From: Rhipicephalus microplus
Taxonomy: Eukaryota > Arthropoda > Arachnida > Ixodida > Ixodidae
DNA: 64,000 bases
Reading direction: 5' to 3'
Assembly: GCF_043290135.1 (NCBI RefSeq)
Contig: NC_134700.1
Span: forward strand, 79,419,000-79,482,999
Shown one piece after another: positions 56,392 to 64,000 of the stretch (the stretch's first letter is position 1; each line of letters starts with the position of its first letter). The position numbers and the translations under genes are program-made. The notes under the pieces were generated by a model. That model ran no database searches and was not told where the DNA came from. It was given only the letters and a program-made list of their open reading frames with translations.

Positions 56392-56761
56392 TCAACCTTC
56401 AGCTTTGCTGGCACTCGCCCACAAAGGGGGATCGGCCAAGAACCGGGTGGCAGGATGATCAAGTGTGCCAAGTCAGGCATTCAGGTAGTGTCGTAGCCGT
56501 AAATAATAACAATAGACTAACAAGGTCATCTTTTTGTTGCCATTATGTACTTAAACAGGGCAGAGACAACCTCCCCGTGCACTCCTAGAGAAGATCTCGA
56601 GGAGTGCACCGCACCTGCAAATTCTTCTCGAGTGGATGGGGATTCTCGCGCGTAAACTGCGCGTTTTGACAACGTTTTCTTGAAATCATCCGTTCCATGT
56701 AAATTGGTGTGTTCGGGAATGTTCACGCTCAATTTTAAACAAAGATGCTTACCAAATTTAA

Positions 56762-56835
56762 AAATAGTGAAGTAGTGAAGGTTTCGACTCTCCTGCGACG
56801 GCAGGAGAGTCGAAACCTTCACTACTTCACTATTT
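56762..56835. repeat. Perfect 35-bp palindrome, 4-nt loop
   Basis: Arms 56762-56796 and 56801-56835 are exact reverse complements over 35 bp around the loop GACG. The arm begins 'aaatagtgaagtagtgaag' and ends 'actctcctgc'. No mismatch is present. Confidence 0.95.
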
Positions 56836-56999
56836 CACAACGTGTTCACAATGAAACAATGCAGTAAAAGTGGGGCAAGAAGTTCAAATTGAGGGCGTCA
56901 ACAAGGCAACCTAATATACTCGGGAGGCTACCGTCATGGCTGTAGAGCATGATATGAATAGTTTGGATTAGAAATAACTTGCAACCCGTTACGACGGCC

Positions 57000-57266
57000 C
57001 GCTGGTCTATGGCGGCCGCTGCTTTTGCAATGGAGACAAAAATGACTGCAGGGGGTGTACTTACGCTCTCAATCAGTGTATCACATTTAGGCTCCATCTT
57101 GATTTCATAGCAACTCACCCAGAGTGGGTATGTGTCAGTACATACAGGACACAAACAAACAATAAAACTTAGGCGTAACTTGAAGATCGCTCATTGTTGA
57201 AATTTTCGACGGCCTCCACAAAGGTGTCTGTCATTATCACGTGGGTTTGGGATGTTAAATACCAAC
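57000..57266 (+). mobile_element. Old SINE split by a LINE tail
   Basis: Head-body remnants at 57000-57075 ('ggcggccgctgc', 'caatggagac') and tail remnants at 57194-57266 ('aattttcgac', 'gtttgggatgttaaa'). Between them, 57100-57170 resembles a LINE 3' tail ('cccagagtgggtatg' and 'acaaacaaacaa'). Confidence 0.5.
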
Positions 57267-59924
57267 AATTGTCTAGTCGGCAGTGCGATCTGCTTAAGGT
57301 CACTGGTTCTCCAGTCTAGCAAGCTTCTGTCTCCGTTGCCTCAGCACCAGGCTCTTGTTTGACGTCCTCTTCCACGGCGCAAGTCGCAAACTGTTTTTCT
57401 TGCTCCGAGCAGGTTCTCAGTTGCTAACGATCATGTTCGCTGTCTGCGGCCTTGATGAATGCCGTGCGGTGGCCATCATGGGCCTGCACAATGCCAGCCT
57501 CACAACTGAATTTCGTCCTGTAGTTACTGTATCAGAGTATCCAAACTTTTCAGTATCTCCGTTAGAAAATGGTCGGCCTTAAACAATGGCATCGATTGCA
57601 ACGAGGCTCAAAACCAAGCATCGTGAAGGCTGGTGTTTTCCCACTTGGCAGTTGTGGGTAGTTATCCTGCTGCAGAATTCAGTGTAATCGACCTTTCAGT
57701 GAGTGTACCACTAGCGTTCTTCCGCAGTCCAAGTTTAGTCGTTCACACTTCCCTTTCGCCTCAACCGTAGAAATGCGGATGATAAGGTGCAATGCGAAGG
57801 TGGCGTATTTCGTTTTCGTTCATGAATAACTGATAGTGCGCCCTAGTGAACTACGTCTGATTATTGCAAGCCATGGTTGGGGAAGCCACATCTACTAAAC
57901 ATTGACTTAAGGTTTCAAATGTCCGTCCTGCATTATCTATCTTCACTGGACTCACCTCTATTCACTTTATGTGCAAGCCAACCGCGATAAACAGTATATG
58001 CGCGTAAGACGGGTCGGCATACTCTGTACCTACGTGCACTCTTGTCCACATTTATTTATTTCCGGCTATAGCACAGATGTCTTAGTAAGTGGCATGTTTG
58101 TACACTGAACAAATAAAATGCAAGTATTTATCGCACGTTCAAAGACAACAAGTGGTAGAGAAGGAGATGTGACACTTCCTGATTTGTTTTATTCTTTTTT
58201 ATAGCGAAATACTGCTAACCAATACTTTGCCCACACAATAATGAGGACACAATGAATGAATATATAACATTGCCATTTTTTAGGTACGCAGAAAAGGAAA
58301 GAAAAGTATTTTTATACCATGTATGATTCCTGGTGACGTTGAAGTCTCCCGCGTCTACAAAGATTTTACCATACGTACATGTTATAGCGCGTCAGAGGGG
58401 TCGCTTTCTTGACGGGGCGCCGCGCCCTTTCCCTATGGATAGAGAGGACGCACAACGTCGCGTAGCCACCTGCCCCAACTCCCCTTGAGGAGAGGGCGTT
58501 GTGCCGCGTCAGAAAAGCCACGCGCTGTAACGGGTGCTTGGGTTCAGGCCCTAAAGGGTACTGACACAAAAACTAAGGCCTCGTGTTTTCTGCTGCAATG
58601 TGTTGATCGGGGCCTGTTATTCATAACACGGCACATCGTTTGCTGCAACACGAAACAGATCGCCAATTACAAGCCCTTCATTATTTAACAGTTTCGGTTA
58701 GAGAGCTCCAAAAATGAGAAGTCTTCAGGTTGAAATTATCGCCACCTAGTTTGCGCAACTGTGACACACTTCCGCATAGCCCCCATAAATAATTACTGTC
58801 GAGAAATAAACGGGACTGGAGGGTCCATGCACCTAACACAAAACTCCACAGCGTGCGCCAAGGACATGCACTCGCGACCAGCAATTGCAGGAACATATGC
58901 GGCTAAAAAAATATGGTGGCTAGGACGTCGTCTTTACCTATTTTATTGACAGCAGCGTGGTGATGGGAGGAAAATAGGGGGTTCTTATAGGGTCCTCTTC
59001 GAGAGTGTCAATAGCAAGATGGAGTCGATTGCTCAGTAAGCCTCATAAACTATTTAAAATACCTTCCAAATTATATTCTCTGTTGATATTTGCAGATGAT
59101 ATACACTTGCTTACGGGAATCGATTTCTCGGGCTATTTCGGCAGTGCAATTTTGTGTCAGTACGCCTTTAGGAGGCACTCGTCGACACGTTTGGCCTCAA
59201 TCAGTCAGCCTCTCCTCACGACAATGCTCAGCCCATTCCTATGGCAGGTTGGGAACGAGGTACAGCGCAAGGACACACACTCGTGGTCGCGCAAGGCATC
59301 ACACTCGGTACAGGAGCTTCTTCGAGAGGTTCCGGATCATTCTTTCAGTACCAACGAGTCGGTGGTTTAGCGAGTGGCGTTCGTGGTAGCGCTGCGAGCA
59401 GCGGTAGCGGCAAGCGTTGTGGAAGAACGGACGGGGCTGCCGCCTTGGCCGCGAGCACAATCGAGGAAGAGAGTGACGTCAGAGCGCACTGCAAGGGAAT
59501 CATGACGGTAACGGGCAGTTGCAGCGAGATCTATTCGCACCGCTCCAACACCTGTAACGAGGAGCGTGTTGCGGCGCGTTCACATGGATTCATGTACGTA
59601 CGGTGTTACACAGTAAGGAGCTGCTTTGCATCTAATATGCAACCACTACCGTCGGCTTCTGCGTGGTCGAGCGTCGGTGCCTCCAGATGCTGCGTACTAC
59701 AGATGCATCATGCATAAGGAAGGCGCCGAAAACGCCCGAATCGCCTACTGCTCTCCGCGCTTGCGGTCCTGCGTCATCGCAGTTGGCTTGGGTCACCCGT
59801 GGCACAGCACTGCTTAGAAGGCGTCGGATAGCGGATTCCGGGCACCTCGCTAAACCGCGGCTGAACTGTAGCCTTGCTTTTGATATAGATAGGCCGGTAT
59901 CTTGCGTCGACGGCCGAAACTTAG
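57267..59924. other. No recognisable gene; GC-rich patches
   Basis: No motif-bearing gene. A GC-rich patch at 58380-58560 and longer open frames at 59241-59717 reflect composition. A frame at 59050-59120 encodes a FADD-like tetrapeptide, discussed under rejected items. Confidence 0.35.
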
Positions 59925-61080
59925 GCTGCAACCAGCCCACCAGAAGAACTTGGCTTTGCTGTGCGAAACGTGTATAATGGGATACTAGAATTCATGTAGC
60001 AAAATATGCATACGACATTATCTTGCTTTGCAAACTGGGTGCTTCGAAGAAGCAAAACCCTCCGCCACGGTGGTCTAGTGCCTAAAGTACTCGGATACTG
60101 ACCCGCAGGTCGTGGTATTGAATTCCGGCTGCGGCAGCTGCATTTTCGATGGAAGCGAAAATGTTGTAGACCCAAGTGCTTATATTTGGGTGCATGTAAA
60201 GAACCCATCTTGGTCTAAATTTATGGAGCCCTACAAAACGGCGTGTCTCAATTTTGTACGGTAGATATTCGACGTTAAACACCACAAATCAATCATTGAA
60301 CAGGCAAAGCGACAACTTCAGTGGGTGTTATTACCTAAGGGAACGATACGAGGCGGCCCATGGTAAGGTGGTAGCAAACTATGAATGTAAATGCTTTTGC
60401 CGTTAGGAAGAATCCATATCGCGCCCTCGTGTTGCGCAGGCCACATTAGAAGCACAATTACAAGCATAATAAAGATGCACACTTTATGTTCCTAAAAAAA
60501 GCCACGATAAATTTAAAATAGCAAACACGCAAACTCATCAAATTGCCTTGGTAGCAATTTGGGCATCCTCAGTGTAAAGCGCAAAGTAAGCTTAAATTGA
60601 CATGTAGGGCAAGATTGTCAAAAACAACTTGCGAGTCACCCCATAACTGCTGCTATTGAGTAATAAAAAGGTATTTCACTTTAAAACTGTGATTGCAGCA
60701 TGTGATTTGCTCGATATAAAGAGTTTAAGAAAGCACGTGTCTGCACGTGGCCTGTGCATCCACGTGCAGCACGCTTAGTCGTCCGAATTCACACAACCAA
60801 ACCGCCTGTTTCATATTTCGTTCAGTGGTTAGAAACGCGACTAGTGTCTGATGACTCGAAGTCCGAAAATAGTTTAGGCCTCTCCATATGTTCGAAGATG
60901 AGTGTGACTACTCGATAGTCGTTTGCGAGACATGGACACTTCATAAATGAGCAGTCAAGTGAGAAAGCAATGGTTCTAATGGGCAGTGTCTAGCGTTGTT
61001 CTGCAACGAGCAGACTTCTCTTCGATGACGGTGAGGATGATTCGTGAGAAAATGGCACAACCCACCCAGAGGGATTGGCC
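59925..61080 (+). repeat. Duplicated block, copy 2
   Basis: Counterpart of 54990-56440; shorter because of deletions and lacking the microsatellite. A SINE (60064-60296) was inserted after duplication or independently. Ends near a LINE-type tail motif ('cccagagggattggccatg', 61064-61082). Confidence 0.6.
60064..60296 (+). mobile_element. Ruka-type SINE, full length, worn
   Basis: Plus-strand copy with head, body and tail in order, but many substitutions (for example in the B-box region 'tattgaattccgg'). No clear duplication. Confidence 0.8.
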
Positions 61081-61159
61081 ATGAGGCATGCCAAATTTGA
61101 ACTTGTGAAACAAAAATAAAGAAATAAAAACAAGACACAAACAAGAAGAAAATTTGGGG

Positions 61160-61805
61160 GACCCTTAAGCTTCGCCTTTCGGAGTTGAACGTGATAGCGA
61201 AATCAGGCCCCTAGTGCACCCTTCAACCGCTAAGTGCATACTTATTCACATGTTTTGTAACATACACATGCACGCACACAAACACGCACACACTGGACAT
61301 GATCAGCACGCGATATGATAGACGAATGGGTTCGTTGTCGTTGTGACACCTGTCGAACAAATTGCGTTAAAGGTCAGCCCTATTTGCGTTAAAGGTCAAC
61401 CATAGAATGAATTTACTGGAAGATCTGAATGCATCACGAATTGAACGCCACAAAAATTTTAATCCGTCCAGTGCGAGTGAAGTTACAAAGGATTTTCACA
61501 TGCTGCAATTGCATCAACTCTTCTCTCGTCCCGACGAAAGTGCTGGAAGCTAAGAAGAAAAAGGTGGCAGGGCAAAGAACCTACCGCGCCTCGTGACCTT
61601 GAGCACTTTTTGTTTCTTCGAATGCGCGGCTTTCTCAATGTAGTCGCTCACGCACGCGGTGACAAGAAGAGGCCTCCCGCGGCTATCTTGGTAACTTCAT
61701 TTTTCAGTCAGTGACGCACAAACAATTTTTCGCTTACAACCAACGGGACCGACGCCAGTGGCGGGTTTTCTGCAACACGAGCTCTTTAACGCTATCGTTT
61801 TAACA
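61160..61805 (+). repeat. Dispersed repeat R, copy 3
   Basis: Begins 'cgcctttcggagttgaacgtgatagcg'-like sequence (61171-61200) and ends 'acgagctctttaacgctatcg', as in copies 1 and 2; the middle differs more. 61806-62439 holds short AT-rich frames and nothing recognised. Confidence 0.5.
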
Positions 61806-62439
61806 GAGATACCAATCAAATACAAAAAGAAATATAGAGAAAATGGCAGCTTCAACTCTTACGTTGGTCTCTTTCACGAGATAAAATGACAGCAGAAGTG
61901 GGGTGAGTAAAAGTTCAAAAGTTGGCTGACCAATTTGCCTAATCTTCACCTTTCCTTCATTAAAAGCACCAGTTCTCCAAACCGTTTCGGAGAAATACCC
62001 TTTAAGGTTGTGAATTTTGGCAAGGAGCCACAATAAGATGAGTAAAAATATTCGGAAGATCCCACGTACGTACCTTAGAAGTCGACGTATGCAAAGCATG
62101 CGGAGAAAAGGTGACCGTGATGTAATTTTTTATTGAGCTACACGTTATAAAATGACGGCAGGTATATCTATAAATGTTACACTCACCGACAAATGTTGAA
62201 GAATTGCAGATCTATATATAACCAGTTTTCACATGTGTAATGATGCCAAATAAAAAAAATGAGCATTAGCAACACTAGAAGCAATAAGTTGATATTAAGC
62301 GCAGATGCTCATGAAGATGGCGGCCCTGGACACTGCTACGCAAATTCACTCTAAAGCACGGCGTCAAACTACTATTGACGTTAACCCGACGCGATGCCTG
62401 ATTAAAAAGAGTACATATTGTAACAGCGAGCTGTGATAA

Positions 62440-62885
62440 AATGGTTTTATTTACAGAAGGTGAATGATCCATAGTGGGCAGCGCACAAAAGGAAACACAC
62501 AAGAGAAGGAATCAGGACAAGCGCTGGTCTAACAACTGAAAGTTTTATTTGAAAGAAAGCATATATATACATGTGTACACAGAAAATCAAGTGCTACGCA
62601 AGATTACTTCCGATCAATGAAACCAATCTCCTGTTCAGATAAAGAAACAGATGGCTGGCTAACGCAAATGCCAACACTCTTCGCCATGTGGTAAGCCTCA
62701 GCAATCTCACGTGTCCTTTGATTATGATGGCGGTCGATGATTGCCGTGAATGATCGTCGTTTGCGGCAGCACACTGCGATCGTGCCAAGACTCTTCGTCC
62801 TCCTCTCCTTCTCTCCTCTACCTTTTACTAGTCTGTTACATTCCCCCACAAGCAGACGAAGCCCGGAGGGCGAGTTATGATGCAC
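62440..62885 (-). pseudogene. Penelope-like element, C-terminal end and 3' UTR
   Basis: The minus-strand frame has RTREIAEAYHMAKS, then CVSQPSVSLSEQEI, a pattern I know from the C-terminal part of GIY-YIG endonucleases of tick and other Penelope-like elements. It stops near 62604. The downstream UTR has 'caagcgctggtct' and 'gaaagttttattt' (inverse strand), also typical. The RT and the GIY-YIG catalytic core are missing, so this is a 5'-truncated copy. Confidence 0.65.
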
Positions 62886-62984
62886 AAGGAGGGTAGATTG
62901 GTTTCAGGCGAGCAACGTGACTAAGCTACGTTCTGCTCGATCGTCGACCGTTAGACAAAAGACGAGCTATTACGTAAGTGAGCT

Positions 62985-63810
62985 GGATTAGACGCTCCAA
63001 AACTACAAAGCAGAACTGACGCTAATGCAACGCGCTCAAGCGCCAGGGGAAACTTGCACGACCTACATTGAGGAAGTTATAAAGCTATGTAGGACCATTG
63101 ACTCCGGAATGTCTGAGGTAGAAAAGTCGGGCACATTCTAAAAGGAATCGCCGAGGACGTTTACAGTTTCCTAATTGCGAAAGACACCTTGACACATTTC
63201 ACCGATGTCATTCGCCATTGCCGCTTTTTTGAACAACTAAAGACGAGGCGCATCACGCCGACGTTCGGCAGGCTAGCCAATGTGACGACCATCGTGAGTA
63301 TAGACAGTAACCAGGTGCTTGATCTTGCATCAACAATCTGGCACATAGTACGTGAAGAACTCGGCCTGTGCGCGTAAGTGGCACACCGCCCAAGCACTCA
63401 TCCCCCCTACCAGCCATCAGAGTTAGAGCTAAACATTGCTTCATTCTCCTCGCACCGAGTGGTGGAGGGCTTTGAGGATTCTGATGCCACACCTCAGTAT
63501 CAGCCACGTCTATACGATAGAGGCCCTACCTATGACGCACGATCATGACGGGCACAGCCGCATTCTTATACTCAGAACTCTCAGCCGGACTACGTCCCAC
63601 TGCGTCAAAAAAAACCGACCCTGCTACCAAGATGTAACTTACGACGATTACAATGGATTCCAGAGAGTTGCAGAAACCCGTTCTTCGCGTGATAATGAAC
63701 TTCCTCGCTGACAGCAGCGGCCCAGGATTCGTTCCATTGAATAAAGTATAAACCGTGACCCTCCCGTGTGCTATATCTGTGGTTTCACTGGGCATATCGC
63801 TCAGTATTGC
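62985..63810 (+). pseudogene. Gypsy gag relic with CCHC knuckle
   Basis: In broken frames it reads like the gypsy 1 gag C-terminal half: TTYIEEVIKLCRTIDSGMSE, then HILKGI after a frameshift near 63130, and FLIAKDTLTHFTDVIRHC. A Pro-rich linker and the knuckle CYICGFTGHIAQYC (C-x2-C-x4-H-x4-C, 63769-63810) follow. No protease or RT follows inside the window. It is a different subfamily from gypsy 1. Confidence 0.8.
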
Positions 63811-64000
63811 CGCCAACAACGCCGCTAATCACGAAGAACACCAGCCATGTCTTTGCCACCAAGACCCGGTGCTTGCGAGTGGTTCTTAAGATAGAGAAAG
63901 GAAGGGAAAAGTGAGCCCCGTTATTGTCTGCTTCAGTGAGCGACACCGCCACAGAGCTCACAAGGGATGGGAGTGAGGAGGGATAAAAGGGTAGAAGTAA
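63811..64000. other. End of window, unassigned
   Basis: Purine-rich sequence with no recognised motif; it may continue the gypsy relic or start another repeat. Confidence 0.3.

Larger units (their letters stand above)
54990..56440 (+). repeat. Duplicated block, copy 1
   Basis: A run of diverged but collinear matches to 59925-61080: 'gtgaaacgtatataaacgg' against 'gcgaaacgtgtataatggg', 'gaattc' with a following 'aaaatatgc'-type block, 'gcgagtcacc', 'ttagaaacgcgact' and 'ccagcgttgttct'. A SINE has since landed in each copy at different points. Two sub-blocks (55640 and 55815) look like an internal tandem copy. No coding motif. Confidence 0.6.

Noticed and set aside
58380..58560. CpG-rich promoter
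   Set aside because: Only composition supports it; no start-site motif or downstream gene is seen.
59050..59120. FADD-like tetrapeptide (LLIFADDIHLL) suggesting an RT
   Set aside because: No other RT block is found upstream or downstream in any frame. A single motif in a short frame is not enough, though a tiny LINE relic is possible.

Overview
The window looks like non-genic, repeat-dense chromosomal DNA of a hard tick, most likely a metastriate such as Rhipicephalus or a close relative. The main evidence is a tRNA-headed SINE of the tick Ruka type, seen about ten times. Several LINE, gypsy and Penelope-like remnants of the kind abundant in tick genomes, long (TA)n arrays and frequent microsatellites agree with this. 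There are no operons, no bacterial features and no CRISPR array. I find no host protein-coding gene that I can name. Almost every long open frame is a decaying retrotransposon.

Layout. 1-5.4 kb: a microsatellite, a SINE with target-site duplications, a LINE RNase H relic, two foldback elements set in (TA)n arrays (the second carries a hammerhead-ribozyme-like motif in each arm), and a second tRNA-derived SINE. 5.49-29.73 kb: one retrotransposon graveyard. LINE A and gypsy 3 lie on the minus strand. LINE C (cut by gypsy 1) and LINE B (cut by gypsy 2) lie on the plus strand. The three LINEs belong to one I-group-like family (ORF1 with CCHC knuckles; ORF2 with endonuclease, RT and RNase H). 29.7-32.8 kb: a pair of ~400-bp direct repeats around a coiled-coil, gag-like frame. 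34.30-39.94 kb: LINE E, full length with a perfect 13-bp target-site duplication, inserted into a frame that would otherwise stay open. 40.7-41.4 kb: a possible small three-exon gene followed by a 34-bp minisatellite.

42-64 kb: short interspersed DNA. It holds SINE copies of several ages (two are 5'-truncated yet flanked by perfect duplications), a 147-bp-period satellite broken by insertions, dinucleotide and tetranucleotide arrays, a perfect 35-bp palindrome, a diverged segmental duplication (about 55-56.4 kb against 59.9-61.1 kb), three copies of another dispersed repeat, the C-terminus of a Penelope-like endonuclease, and a gypsy gag relic.

Nothing here forms a working multi-gene system. 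The strongest unusual signals are the paired hammerhead-like folds in the inverted arms of a small Penelope-like foldback element, the perfect palindrome, the nested-insertion history with one-sided deletions, and the loss of the same catalytic aspartate in four separate reverse transcriptases. All family assignments come from motifs read by eye; no alignment or database search was run.
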